A stretch of 64,000 nt of DNA, taken from NCBI RefSeq assembly GCF_013912375.1, contig NZ_JACETV010000015.1, positions 1 through 64,000 of the forward strand. Reading direction: 5' to 3'. Source of the stretch: Emticicia sp. BO119. Its GTDB lineage: Bacteria; Bacteroidota; Bacteroidia; Cytophagales; Spirosomataceae. The notes beneath the pieces were generated by a model. That model did not search any database and had not been told where the DNA came from. It worked only from the letters and a program-made list of their open reading frames with translations. The translations under genes were made by a program, and so were the position numbers. Numbering within the stretch: the stretch's first letter is position 1; every line of letters begins with the position of its first letter. Positions 27,548-38,200 of this stretch are shown here, piece after piece.

Positions 27548-27679
27548 ATGAAATCTAAATTACTGATCCTTTTTCTTTTGGTTGGTATAGGAGCCTCTAC
27601 GACGGCTTGCCGCAAGCAGCAATGTCCGGCCTATGGTAAAACTTCGCCAAAAACTATGGCAGAGAAGAAACATTGTTAA
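27548..27679 (+). CDS. very small lipoprotein (43 residues)
   Basis: ATG at 27548 to TAA at 27677-27679. Residues 1-20 are a lipoprotein signal with lipobox TTAC (Cys21). The mature part is only about 22 residues and begins CRKQQCPAYGKTSP, with a second Cys in a CPAYG motif and a third near the end (HC). Short lipoproteins with CPAY after the lipobox are common in this phylum, and I have no function for them. It is 50 bases after the decarboxylase, so readthrough is likely. Confidence 0.6.
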   Translation: MKSKLLILFLLVGIGASTTACRKQQCPAYGKTSPKTMAEKKHC

Positions 27680-27728
27680 TATATAGGTGGTTCATGGTGC
27701 GATTTATCCACTATGAACCATCGTTTTA

Positions 27729-28253
27729 TCATTGGACAGGATTATCTATAATAAATTTTGAAGCTTCTAATAAGCTGCCAAACCGATAGTCGGCCAGTTC
27801 AGTATGCTCTTTTCCAGTGGCAATATGGATGGTTTTTACTCCTGCTTTCATACCTGCCTTTACGTCTCTTTCAGCATCACCAATCATATAAGAATGTGTA
27901 GTGTCAATGTCATATTTGGCGATGGCTTTTTCGAGCATAAGCGAGTCTGGCTTGCGCAATAGTGATTCTGAACTATATTGAGGATGATGCTTGCAGAGAT
28001 AGATGTCGTCTATGACGCCCCCGCATTGGCTTTGTAGAAAATCGTAACAGTTTAGTACATCTTCCCGGGTATAAATACCTTTGGCAATACCTGCCTGATT
28101 AGTAACAACAATCAATAAATAGCCTGCTTTTTTTAATAAATTCAGGCCGTCTACCACTCCTTCCGGAATGACATAATCTTCTATTTTATAAACATAATCA
28201 ACCCGATCTTCATTGAGTACTCCATCGCGATCAAGGAAAATGCATTTTTGCAT
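27729..28253 (-). CDS. HAD hydrolase, GmhB/HisB-N-like phosphatase
   Basis: A 174-residue HAD-IIIA phosphatase. Motif I is FLDRDGVLNEDRVDYV (Asp8 and Asp10), motif II VVTNQAGIAKG, motif III with Lys in RKPDSLML and motif IV YMIGDAERDVKAG. It most resembles D-glycero-D-manno-heptose-1,7-bisphosphate 7-phosphatase, which makes ADP-heptose for LPS core. The zinc loop reads CKHHPQYSSESLLRKP: the first Cys and His are present but the two later Cys of the usual C-x-H...C-x-C set are replaced by Ser and Leu. It may therefore bind no zinc or have another sugar-bisphosphate substrate. Confidence 0.78.
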   Translation of the reverse strand: MQKCIFLDRDGVLNEDRVDYVYKIEDYVIPEGVVDGLNLLKKAGYLLIVVTNQAGIAKGIYTREDVLNCYDFLQSQCGGVIDDIYLCKHHPQYSSESLLRKPDSLMLEKAIAKYDIDTTHSYMIGDAERDVKAGMKAGVKTIHIATGKEHTELADYRFGSLLEASKFIIDNPVQ

Positions 28254-28431
28254 ATATAAAATTAGGTTAGCAATGTGTGAATATTTAATATTACAAATTA
28301 AAGAAAAAATATAATAAATTGTAGCTAAAATTTTATAAATTTTATTTCTGATACTATATCTGTTTAAAACATAGAACCTTATCCCTACTGATTGAAGATT
28401 AAGTGATCCGGACTATAATAAACCATATAAG

Positions 28432-30087
28432 CTAAACAGACTTAGAAACTGCACGACCAGCAGTACGCCCGGAAAAAATACACCCACCCAAAAAAGTTCC
28501 TTCTAAAGCCCTATAACCATGCATGCCACCACCACCAAACCCTGCCACTTCACCAGCAGCATATAGTCCCTCTACAGCCTCTCCATCAGTTCCCAATACA
28601 CAACCTGCCAGGTCAGTTTGAAGCCCGCCAAGTGTCTTACGGGTAAGAATATGTAGTCTGACAGCGATTAGTGGACCAAATTTCGGGTCAAGTATCCGAT
28701 GAAGTTTAGCAGTCCGAATCAACTTGTCTCCTATATATTGACGAGCTCCTCGAATGGCTGTAATTTGCATATCTTTATTGAATTTATTAGTGACCTGCCC
28801 GTCACGGGCATCAAGCTCTGCTTGTAACTTTGTTAAATCAATCAGATTGTCCCCTGTGAGTGCATTCATTGCATCTACGAGGTCTTTCAGACTATCTTTT
28901 ACAATGAAATCCGCTCCATGGGTTTTGAAGGCTTCTACAGGAGCTGGAGCTGATTTCCCTCCGGCTCGTCCTAATACCTGTAACCAGCTTTTGTTTGTCA
29001 GGTCAGGATTTTGTTCAGAACCCGATAAAGCAAATTCTTTCTTAATAATAGCTTGATTTAAAACAAACCAGGTGTATTCATAACCTGTCTGGCGGATATG
29101 CTGTAGTGTACCGAGGGTGTCAAAGCCGGGAAACAAAGGTACGGGTAACCGATTCCCTTTTGCATCAAACCATAATGAAGAGGGGCCAGGTAAAATACGG
29201 ATACCATGTTGATGCCAGATAGGATTCCAGTTCTGGATTCCTTCTGTATAATGCCACATCCGGTCTCGGTTTATCAGGTTTGCTCCGGCCTTTTCAGAAA
29301 TAGCCAACATACGCCCGTCAACGTGTTCAGGAACACCAGAGAGCATATGTTTAGGAGGTTCACCTAATCTCTTTGGCCAGTTCTGCCTGACAAGTTCATG
29401 GTTAGCACCTATGCCTCCCGAGGTAACAATAACTGCTTGTGCGTAAAAGGTAAAAGTATCAATAGCTACACGAGAACTTTTCTCTCCTCGATTTACATTA
29501 CTTGGTTCTAAAATTTCGCCTTCTATACCAACAACTGCTTTATTTTTTATAATTAATTCATTAACCCTATGGCGGAATTTCAAGGTGATTAACCCTTTTT
29601 TTACAGCTTCCCGGACACGGTGTTCAAAGGGAGCCAGAACGCCCGGCCCGGTGCCCCACGTGACGTGAAATCTGGGTACAGAATTGCCATGCCCGATAGC
29701 ACCATAACCACCACGTTCTGCCCAACCTACAATTGGAAAGAAACGGATTCCTTGTTGCCTTAGCCAGGATCTTTTTTCTCCTGCAGCAAAGTCTATATAG
29801 GCTTCCGCCCATTTGCGTGGCCATTCATCTTCTGGTCTGTCAAATTGAGCAGTTCCCATCCAATCTGCCAAAGCTAATTCGTAAGAATCTTTAATTTTCA
29901 GTCGACGCTGTTCGGGTGAATTGACCAAAAATAATCCCCCGAAAGACCAGAAGGCTTGCCCTCCCATACTCTGTTCTGGCTCCTGGTCTACAATAATTAC
30001 TTTCTTTCCTGCATCAGCCAGTTCTGCCGCTGCAACTAAGCCTGCCAATCCGGCACCAACAATGATAACATCTGTTGTTGTTTGCAT
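28432..30087 (-). CDS. FAD-binding dehydrogenase, 3-ketosteroid dehydrogenase/fumarate reductase-like
   Basis: A 551-residue flavoprotein. The N-terminal dinucleotide motif is IVGAGLAGLVAAAELADAG (about 9-27), followed by EPEQSMGGQAFWSFGG. The FAD-binding C-terminal region carries YAAGEVAGFGGGGMHGYRAL and LEGTFLGGCIFSGRTAG, typical of the FAD-binding dehydrogenase group related to KstD and fumarate reductase flavoprotein. It lacks a signal peptide. It follows the alpha-hydroxy-acid oxidase gene by 81 bases on the same strand, so these two flavoenzymes are probably cotranscribed. The substrate is unknown; a role in small-molecule oxidation is inferred. Confidence 0.82.
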   Translation of the reverse strand: MQTTTDVIIVGAGLAGLVAAAELADAGKKVIIVDQEPEQSMGGQAFWSFGGLFLVNSPEQRRLKIKDSYELALADWMGTAQFDRPEDEWPRKWAEAYIDFAAGEKRSWLRQQGIRFFPIVGWAERGGYGAIGHGNSVPRFHVTWGTGPGVLAPFEHRVREAVKKGLITLKFRHRVNELIIKNKAVVGIEGEILEPSNVNRGEKSSRVAIDTFTFYAQAVIVTSGGIGANHELVRQNWPKRLGEPPKHMLSGVPEHVDGRMLAISEKAGANLINRDRMWHYTEGIQNWNPIWHQHGIRILPGPSSLWFDAKGNRLPVPLFPGFDTLGTLQHIRQTGYEYTWFVLNQAIIKKEFALSGSEQNPDLTNKSWLQVLGRAGGKSAPAPVEAFKTHGADFIVKDSLKDLVDAMNALTGDNLIDLTKLQAELDARDGQVTNKFNKDMQITAIRGARQYIGDKLIRTAKLHRILDPKFGPLIAVRLHILTRKTLGGLQTDLAGCVLGTDGEAVEGLYAAGEVAGFGGGGMHGYRALEGTFLGGCIFSGRTAGRAVSKSV

Positions 30088-30168
30088 ATATTATATAATT
30101 TTACGAAAGTCCTGAAGAATGAAATTCAGATTAAAGTATAGGTTTTGAGTATTGAAACTCATTAATTT

Positions 30169-31443
30169 CTAAGCGTACGTAACACAATCTGAGGTTATCT
30201 CTGCAACAGTTGCACATCCCGATAAACCCATTGTCAATTCAAAATCAGACATGAAATTCCTTAGAACTTCATAAACGCCTCTTTCACCACCCAAAGCTAA
30301 TCCATAGACATAAGGTCGGCCAATAGAAACGGCTGTAGCACCCATTGCCAATGCTTTAAAAACATCAGCTCCCGAGCGAATACCACTATCAATAATAATG
30401 GGTATTTTACCCTTTACTATTTTGGCAATGGTAGGTAAAACTTCAAATGAGCTGACAGAACCATCTACCTGCCTTCCACCGTGGTTCGAAATGAATATGC
30501 CATCCATGCCGTAATCCAGAGTTTTTCTGGCATCATCTGCTGCCAGAATCCCTTTAAGAATAATTGGCAAGCTTGTCTGTTGCCTGAGCCAGGCTAAATC
30601 TTCCCACGTTGTAGCAGCATTTGAATACAATCCTGTAAAATGTCTGATAGCTGACATAGGTTTCCCTGATTTAAGTTTTTTCAGAAACCCAGAACCAGGG
30701 TAGTTATTTACCATCTTGATTAATCCCTGAATGGTTTTTAACGAAATACGCTGCTTGGTAGAAGGGATAATATTTTGCGCCATTAACTGCTGAAAAACAG
30801 GGTCTGAGGTATATTGTGCAATGCCTTTACCCTCTAAAAATGGTAGAGAAGCTAAGTCAAGGTCACGTATCCGCCAGCCAAGCATAGTTGTATCAAGTGT
30901 TACTATGATCCCTAAGCAGCCACACTTTTCAGCTCTTTTTATAAGGCTTGTTACCAATTCTCTGGATTTTGACCAGTATAATTGAAAAAATCGTGGACTA
31001 TCTCCCATGACTTCTGCGGTTTCCTCCATCGGATAAGACGCCTGATTAGAAAATATATAAGGAATATTAAGTGTGCTGGCCGCTCTTGCCACAGCTAAAT
31101 CTGCGTCGGCATGAGCCATTTCAAGTACACCGATAGGTGATATAAATAGAGGAGTATTAAAAGTATGCCCCAGCAAATGAATACGCGTATCCCGGTTCTC
31201 TACATTACGCAACATTCTTGGCACAATCTTGCAAGCCTCAAGAGCGATTCTATTATTACGCATCGTACTTTCCATTCCTGCTCCACCTGCAATATAGGCA
31301 TATGATTTACGAGATAATTTCTCTCTGGCTGCTGACTCGAGAGCTTCATAATTTATTTTGACTGTTTGATTAATGCCTGCAAAACCATTCAGATAAATCT
31401 GCCTTTGCCAATCAAGGGCCGATAATGATTGTGAACTATTCAT
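30169..31443 (-). CDS. FMN-dependent alpha-hydroxy-acid oxidase/lactate dehydrogenase
   Basis: A 424-residue TIM-barrel flavoprotein of the L-lactate dehydrogenase/glycolate oxidase family. FMN and substrate residues include YIAGGAGMESTMRNN, GVLEMAHADADLAVARAA (both near the N-terminus), FQLYWSKSRE and VTLDTTMLGWRIRDLD. The catalytic His is in ISNHGGRQVDGSVSSFE, and DSGIRSGADVFKALAMGA binds FMN phosphate. The length and the N-terminal segment resemble lactate 2-monooxygenase-type members. No signal peptide or transmembrane helix. Upstream of the KstD-like gene in the same unit. Confidence 0.88.
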   Translation of the reverse strand: MNSSQSLSALDWQRQIYLNGFAGINQTVKINYEALESAAREKLSRKSYAYIAGGAGMESTMRNNRIALEACKIVPRMLRNVENRDTRIHLLGHTFNTPLFISPIGVLEMAHADADLAVARAASTLNIPYIFSNQASYPMEETAEVMGDSPRFFQLYWSKSRELVTSLIKRAEKCGCLGIIVTLDTTMLGWRIRDLDLASLPFLEGKGIAQYTSDPVFQQLMAQNIIPSTKQRISLKTIQGLIKMVNNYPGSGFLKKLKSGKPMSAIRHFTGLYSNAATTWEDLAWLRQQTSLPIILKGILAADDARKTLDYGMDGIFISNHGGRQVDGSVSSFEVLPTIAKIVKGKIPIIIDSGIRSGADVFKALAMGATAVSIGRPYVYGLALGGERGVYEVLRNFMSDFELTMGLSGCATVAEITSDCVTYA

Positions 31444-31630
31444 AGATACGAGTCATAGGGTTGAATCAAAAAGGCTGGTGGCTTAGGATATGAGTGCCAT
31501 CAGATTGGAGAAAGCAATATTAAAAAAAATCAGATACTTTACCATCATTTTTATTAGAATCATTGCAAAAGCCTCAATTAATCCTAACCATATTACTGCG
31601 GTACTACAGCGATTTGAAAAATCATTTTAT

Positions 31631-31668
31631 AAAAAAAATCCTGCCTCGTTAGAAGCAGGATTTTTTTT
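31631..31668 (-). terminator. bidirectional rho-independent terminator of the first TonB receptor
   Basis: A 14-bp perfect stem (AAAAAAAATCCTGC at 31631-31644 with its complement at 31655-31668), 10-base loop, T run on either strand. It ends the receptor gene whose stop is at 31688 and resembles the terminator at 35231-35278. Confidence 0.85.
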
Positions 31669-31687
31669 ATAATAAACTTGCTGAATC

Positions 31688-34600
31688 TTAGTTGAAGATA
31701 TAACGGATACCTAACTGCATTTGCCATACGTCATCAATTGTTTTTGATTTAACAAATGAATCGCGTAACAAAATGGTTTCGGTAGTTGTTTTACCATCAG
31801 AACCAACATTTGAAATAACCTGTGTATTCATACGGTAAACAGGAGTTCCTGTAGCATCAACACTTGCCAATACTAACGGTGCAAATGAAGTAGCAGAGTT
31901 ACCTACACCCCACGAGTTGTTAACGAGGTTACCGAAGTTATAAATATCTGCTCTTACACGGATTACGTTTCTTTTGTTGCCTTTACCTACTTTTACAAAG
32001 AAATCCTGCTCAATTGATAAATCAAAGCGAGTCAACCAGGGGTAAAAGCCTGCGTTGCGTTCTGCGTATTGACCACGACGAGTGGATAAATATGGATTTT
32101 TGTCGATATACTTATCAAAAGCCGCTGCCTGATCCGCTGCTGTAAAAGTTTTTCCACCTGTTGTAAGTGTACTGAATGTAAGGTCAGAAGCTTTTACCGG
32201 CACAAAAATAAGGTCGTTGATCTGACCATCACCGTTCATATCATTTGAGTAGTTATAAGATATTTTACCACCACTTTGTGAAGTACCACCCAAGGTAATC
32301 ATAGTTGAACCACCAAATTTTCCGCCGTATTCAAGACGATAACTTGCGTAACCTACAAAACGATGACGAAGGTCGTTATCAGCATAAGCTAATTTATTAA
32401 AGTTAACACCGCCAACTGCAGGAATATTTGCATTTACGGTACTATTAGCTTCTGAAAGATTTCTTGCTATACCGTAGGTATATCCTAACATAGCACCAAA
32501 ACCTCTTGTAATTGGTTTCTCTAATTTAAAAGTAAGCGAAGAGGCATTACCCAAACTGGTATTACTTAAAATATAGGCACTGTTGATGGCATCATTGTAG
32601 AAGCGTGCTGCAGTGGCAGCAGCACCTGATAAGCCAGAAGCAGGATAACGGTCACGATTGTCAGGTCCTGCAAATTTGCTACTTGGGGTTTTCAGGTTCG
32701 CATCAAAATAATAGGTTTGGTTGCGACTCTTGTTATAAATAAACTCTGCTGTGAAAATTAAACCTGCAAATGGTAATTTTTGGTCAATGGCGATATTAGT
32801 TTTCCATATCTGTGGGAATTTCAGATTCTCATCAGAGGCATTAACATTATAACCTTTAATTTTAGATAAGTCAGTTGTAGCCGGAGTATATTTACTTGGG
32901 TCAAGTGTAAACGGATAATTAGCAGCGGCACTGCCGGTTACGTTTATCAAGCCAATATTTACACCATTGTTGCCCAATTGGTTAGATATTAATACATATG
33001 GAATTCTTGATAAGAAGAGACCTGTACCACCACGGATTTGAGTACTCTTATTACCTGTTACATCCCAGTTGAAACCAATACGTGGAGATGCATATAGTCT
33101 TGATTTTGGCATATTAGCCGTATTAACTTTATAGTTGCCTCCGGTTGGAGTTTTGAAAGTCAAAGCTGCAACAATATCGTTTGCATAATCTTCAGCAGTT
33201 GGAGCAACAGCTACGTAATCGCCTCTTAAACCATAAGTTACCTTAAAATTATTGGTAATCTGGTAGTCGTCTTGCAAGTACAAACTTGTAGTACCTACTT
33301 TTAATGTCTGCCAGGGTTTCTGGCCATCATCTAATAAAGTGTACCGATAGTTGAATCTGTTAAGTTCTACCGGAGAGGTAGTAAGGTTCGGATTAGCTTT
33401 ATAGGCTAAAGCGGCTGTTTTGAAATCATCAATTGAGTTGAATGTCCAAACACCATTTGATGCATAAAAGAATAGGTTATTTGATTTGAAGTGCTCGTAA
33501 GCCGCACCTGCAGTTATAGTATGTTTACCTGCAAAAATAGTGAAGTTGTCTGTGATATTCAGTGTTGAATAATCCAGACGGTTATCAGGTGTAAATGGGT
33601 CAAAACCAACTGTAGTATAGGTTGAACCGTCTTTCAGGATGTCAATTGTCGGGAAGAATTGAGTACGATAACGGCGATCTTCAATTTGTTTATTATAAGT
33701 AGCAATAAAGGTATTAGCGTACTTACTTTTGAAAGTTGAGTTTAGCTCTGCTACAATCGAGCGTGTGTTATCCTGAATTTTATAACCTGTGTTCTGCGCC
33801 GAAATAGCAGTAGAAAGGTTATTACGGTTACCGTTACCTGCAGTATTCGAACTGTTACTGTTACTGATTAAAGCGTCTGACTCTGAATTGTGGTGAGAAT
33901 AACGGATAGTTAGTTTGTTATTATCGTTGATGTTGTAATCAAAACGGGTCAAAAATTTCTTGCTGTTTACTTCATTGTTATATCCATCAATTGCACCAAT
34001 GTCGAAGTTGAAATTAGTTTTCATAAAAGACGCCAGATCTTCAAGATCGGCAGCAGTGGTGCGAGAAATATTACCTGTAGCTCCATTACGGTTTGCTACC
34101 CAATCCAAAGCAGGACGAGTACCATTTACCATTTCAGCGTTTATAAAGAAAAACAATTTATTTTTAAGAATCGGACCACCTAAACGGAATCCATAAGTGT
34201 TTTCTTTGAAAGTCGGAACCGGAACTTTGTTTCCGGCAGCAGTTGTACCAACTAAGTCCTGATTTTTCCAGAATGTATAGGCGGAACCAGAAAAATCGTT
34301 TGTTCCGGAACGAGTAACAGCATTTATACCTGCTCCTGCAAAACCTGACTGACGGACATCAAACGGTGCAATGTTAATTTGCACTTCATCAATCGCATCT
34401 AATGAGATGGCTGTTGTACCTGTACGACCACCCGCCTGTGCCTGAGTACCTAAACCGAAACCATTGTTAAACACAGAACCATCAATGGTGAAATTATTAA
34501 AACGGCTATCCTGACCACCAAACGAACGGCCATTGCTATAAGCATTGTATTTGGCGATGTCATTAATGTTACGTCCAAGGGTTGGAAGACGGATAATGTT

Positions 34601-35041
34601 TTCTCGGTTAAGTGTAGTAGCAGCACCAGTACGCTCTGAACTAAAGATGTCGCTTCGTGCAGCGGTTACACTTACCTCCTGAAGAATCGCCCCTTCTTCA
34701 TCTAATTTGATGTCAACATTAGAGGTTGTTCCCAAACTGGTAACAATACCCTCTTTAGCAGCATCCTTAAAACCAACAAAAGTTGCCGTAACTTTAAATG
34801 GGCCACCGATACGTACGGCAGGAAGCACATAACGGCCGGCAGCATTTGTAATAGTACCATACTTAGTACCAGAAGGCTCATGGATAGCAACAACTGTTGC
34901 ACCCGGAAGCCCTTCGCCTTTGGCATCAGTTACTATACCTGCAATAGAGGAGGTAGTAACCTGACCAAAGCCTTGAAAAGCAAAGAAAATCCCTACGAGA
35001 AGTGTAAATGCTCCTCGCAAAAAAGTAAATTTTTGCATCAT
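31688..35041 (-). CDS. Oar-like TonB-dependent outer membrane receptor (copy 1)
   Basis: A 1117-residue outer membrane protein. Residues 1-26 are a Sec signal (ending GFGQ). Residues about 29-115 form a carboxypeptidase-regulatory-like domain ([39 protein letters not shown]). The plug is about 125-255 ([61 protein letters not shown]). The rest is a 22-strand-type barrel ending [12 protein letters not shown] with the aromatic C-terminus needed for BAM insertion. The Oar group lacks a clear TonB box and its substrate is unknown. It is paired with a paralogue at 35295-38528 that has the same leader and terminator. Confidence 0.9.
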   Translation of the reverse strand: MMQKFTFLRGAFTLLVGIFFAFQGFGQVTTSSIAGIVTDAKGEGLPGATVVAIHEPSGTKYGTITNAAGRYVLPAVRIGGPFKVTATFVGFKDAAKEGIVTSLGTTSNVDIKLDEEGAILQEVSVTAARSDIFSSERTGAATTLNRENIIRLPTLGRNINDIAKYNAYSNGRSFGGQDSRFNNFTIDGSVFNNGFGLGTQAQAGGRTGTTAISLDAIDEVQINIAPFDVRQSGFAGAGINAVTRSGTNDFSGSAYTFWKNQDLVGTTAAGNKVPVPTFKENTYGFRLGGPILKNKLFFFINAEMVNGTRPALDWVANRNGATGNISRTTAADLEDLASFMKTNFNFDIGAIDGYNNEVNSKKFLTRFDYNINDNNKLTIRYSHHNSESDALISNSNSSNTAGNGNRNNLSTAISAQNTGYKIQDNTRSIVAELNSTFKSKYANTFIATYNKQIEDRRYRTQFFPTIDILKDGSTYTTVGFDPFTPDNRLDYSTLNITDNFTIFAGKHTITAGAAYEHFKSNNLFFYASNGVWTFNSIDDFKTAALAYKANPNLTTSPVELNRFNYRYTLLDDGQKPWQTLKVGTTSLYLQDDYQITNNFKVTYGLRGDYVAVAPTAEDYANDIVAALTFKTPTGGNYKVNTANMPKSRLYASPRIGFNWDVTGNKSTQIRGGTGLFLSRIPYVLISNQLGNNGVNIGLINVTGSAAANYPFTLDPSKYTPATTDLSKIKGYNVNASDENLKFPQIWKTNIAIDQKLPFAGLIFTAEFIYNKSRNQTYYFDANLKTPSSKFAGPDNRDRYPASGLSGAAATAARFYNDAINSAYILSNTSLGNASSLTFKLEKPITRGFGAMLGYTYGIARNLSEANSTVNANIPAVGGVNFNKLAYADNDLRHRFVGYASYRLEYGGKFGGSTMITLGGTSQSGGKISYNYSNDMNGDGQINDLIFVPVKASDLTFSTLTTGGKTFTAADQAAAFDKYIDKNPYLSTRRGQYAERNAGFYPWLTRFDLSIEQDFFVKVGKGNKRNVIRVRADIYNFGNLVNNSWGVGNSATSFAPLVLASVDATGTPVYRMNTQVISNVGSDGKTTTETILLRDSFVKSKTIDDVWQMQLGIRYIFN

Positions 35042-35220
35042 GTTTTTTTGGAGTTAGAAATGTTTGAAGTAAAATCATCAAGCAGATTATTGCCGATATA
35101 AAGGTCTGAAAAAAAAACCTAAAAAAATCAAACCCTTATGTGTTTTTTTTCATAAGTGCCTGGTTTATAGTAATTTATAAAATATTTAATGAAAAATATT
35201 GGTTAAGTACTACAATTAAA
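35042..35220 (-). repeat. duplicated upstream leader of TonB receptor copy 1
   Basis: This region is closely similar to 38529-38710 in front of copy 2, with matching blocks such as GTTAGAAATGTTTGAAGTAAAAT, CAAGCAGATTAT and AATTTATAAAATATTTAAT. Bases near 35095 (revcomp GACCTTTA) resemble a -7 element. It probably holds the promoter and leader, copied with the gene. Confidence 0.65.
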
Positions 35221-35230
35221 AAAAAACGGT

Positions 35231-35278
35231 TCACACAAAAAAATCCTGCTCCAAAAGAAGCAGGACTTTTTTGTGTGA
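35231..35278 (-). terminator. rho-independent terminator of the second TonB receptor
   Basis: A long stem (35231-35250 with 35259-35278; TCACACAAAAAAATCCTGCT with its near-complement, one mismatch) and 8-base loop. It lies 16 bases beyond the stop at 35295 and works for the minus strand. Confidence 0.85.
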
Positions 35279-35294
35279 CTATAGGTATTTAATA

Positions 35295-38200
35295 TTAATT
35301 AAAGATATAACGAAGCCCAATTTGCGCCCCCCATGTACTTGTAGAAGTTGGGTTAAGTTCAAAAGTTTCAGTTGGTAGTTTTCCGCTTACTTCAACCATC
35401 TGGAACATTGGCTGGCCACTTGCGTTTAGTTTTGTGTATCTTAAAATGGCACCGTTATTAACCACCTGACGGTAACGATTACCCCAGTTAGAATTTAATA
35501 AATTACCCACATTAAGAACATCAAAGCTTAATTGAAGTGTGTTTCTCTGCCCTTTTACATTAATGTAGAAGTCTTGTAATAATCTGAAATCAAAACGATT
35601 AACCCAAGGCATAAGACCTTTATTTCTTTCTACGTACTGTCCTTTGATGCTGCTCAGGTATTTATCATTATTTACTAAGTTAAAGAAGGCAGTTGCTTGT
35701 TGTTGTGCCGTGTATTTAACAGAACCCCCACTAACTACATCTTCAAAGATAATTTCTGATTCATTGGCAGGAACATACAATAAGTCTGCGCCATTGATAC
35801 CATCGGCGTTAAGGTCGCCATTATATACATAAGAAACACGACCCTGATTTGAACCTTGATAAAACAATGATACAGTTGTAGCAAGATGGCTCAGGTAATC
35901 AAATTTGTATGACACTGACCCAACTATACGATGCGGAACAGCATACTCACTGAATGCCAATGGTAAATCGTTCAGACTTCCGACTGCTCTGTTGTTAGAC
36001 CATGCCGAAGCCGCCTGAGAGCCAGGGTTACCTGTCAGGTCTTTTACATTATTGAAAGCATACGCGATACTACCGAAGAAGTTTTTATAACGTTTTTTGG
36101 CTTCTGCTGTGATTGTCCAGCCACCACCGTTTTTAGTATTATCTAATACCATTGCTTCAGAGACAGAGGCGTTTACTCTTCTGGTTGAAGAACTGTAAAG
36201 AGGTCTTTTATCAGGCCCGGCAAGTGTTCCTACAGGATTGTTTAAGTTAACGTTTCTTTGATAAACCGTTACTAAATCTTTAGAGTAGATTGCTTCTACC
36301 GTTAAGTCAATATCTCCGATGATTCTCTTATCTACTGCAAGGTTTGTTCTCCATATTTGTGGCATTTTAAAGTCAGGAGAAACTGCTGCGATACTACTTG
36401 GGGCTGTTTGGCCTGCTACTTTTGGTAATTGATCCACATAAGCATCCGGTTTAGGATTGAAAGGGAAATTTACCAGAGTTGATGCATTGACATTTTCATA
36501 AGTAAACTGAACCATACCACTATTTGTAGGTTGGTTGGTAAACCATACAAATGGAAGACGACCATTGAAAATACCTGTTCCTCCACGCACCTGCCAGCCT
36601 TTATCAGACCAGTTGAAACCAACGCGAGGTGAGAATGCAGGCTTAGATTTTGGCCAGAGACCTGTGTTTATTTTCTCTCCATCTTTAAAAGTAAGGGTAG
36701 AAATAGCCGGGTTTTCTACCGGAGCAACAGGGTAGAAAGGCATATCAACACGTAAACCAGCAGTTAATTTTAATTTATTATTTACCGAATAATCATCTTG
36801 AATATAGGCCGAACCCTGGCCGAACGTTAAGTCAGCAATTGGCGTTTTACCACCAGGCAGCAAGCTATAAGTATAAGCATAAGCAGCCGGTGTAGCACCA
36901 TTAATGAAATCATCAACAGAGTTGAAACGATAATAGCTTGTACCATAACGCAGGAAACTATTACCAAAATACATATTCTCATAGGCAATACCACCTAAGA
37001 TGGTATGTTTGCCAGCATAATAAGTCAAGTTATCAATGATATTAAGCGTTGGGTTTTTTACATCGTTATGGTATGAGAAAAGTTCATAACCAAAGCTGAT
37101 GTAAGAATCTCCGTCTTTTTTAATATCAACAAACGGGAACTCTGAACTCTTTGAAGTACGGGTATCTTGTACTAACGTATAAGTCGCTAATAATTGATTG
37201 GATAATTTACTGCTAAAAGTTGAGTTCAATTCAGCCGCTAAAGAATTTACCTTGTTTAAGAAACCGTAGTTTGAGTTGGCATAAGTCAAAGAATTTTGGC
37301 TGACACGATTTGAAGTAGAACGTGGGTTTGGCGCACTTGTACCATTAATTAGCTGGTCATCTGTATTATTAACAGTCGAATAACGGATATTAAATTTATG
37401 ATTGTTATTGATGTTCCAGTCTAAACGGGCCATTATTTTGTAGTTTTGAAGGGTGAAGTTGTCACCATAACCTTCATAAGGACCAGTTTCATAACCATAA
37501 GTATTTTTCAGGAAAGTAGAAACTCTCTCTAAATCTTCAGCTGTGGTTCTTGATACATTTGAACCAGTAACACCCGGGCGAGAGGCAATCCAGTTAAAAC
37601 CAGGTCTTACATTTTTCTCATATTCACCACTTACAAAGAAAAACAATTTGTTTTTGATGATCGCTCCGCCAACCGTTCCACCATAAATAGTGTTGGTAGT
37701 TTTTGCCGCAGCTGGTAGTTCAGTATCACCTACTTTTGTTCCGTTAAATGATTGGTCTCTGTAATAAGTATATAGACTTCCCTTGTATTGGTTTGTACCA
37801 CTCTTGGTTACTACATTGATACCTGCACCTGTAAAATTTGCTTGGCGCACATCATAAGGGGCAATATTTACCTGAACCTCCTCAATAGCATCCAAAGAAA
37901 TGGGTTGTGCCGATCCCCCCGGAAGGTTGGCATCGCTTAGACCAAAGTTATTGTTAAAGTTGGCACCATCTATAGTAATATTATTAAAACGGCCGTCACG
38001 TCCGGCAAAGCTTGAACCATTTGATTGAGGAGTAAGACGGGTAAAGTCATTAATACTTCTGCTGATTGTTGGTAAGCTACGCAATTGCGTGCCGTTAATA
38101 TTAGTAGCAGCCCCAGTTCTGTTCGAACTGAAAACATCACTTCTTGCAGACGAAACAGTAACTTCCTGTAGTGCTGTGCCCTCTTCAGAAAGTATAGCAT

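Noticed and set aside
31490-31672. A 60-codon open frame before the TonB terminator
   Set aside because: It runs into the terminator hairpin, is rich in Lys/Ile as expected from A+T-rich DNA, and has no recognisable motif.
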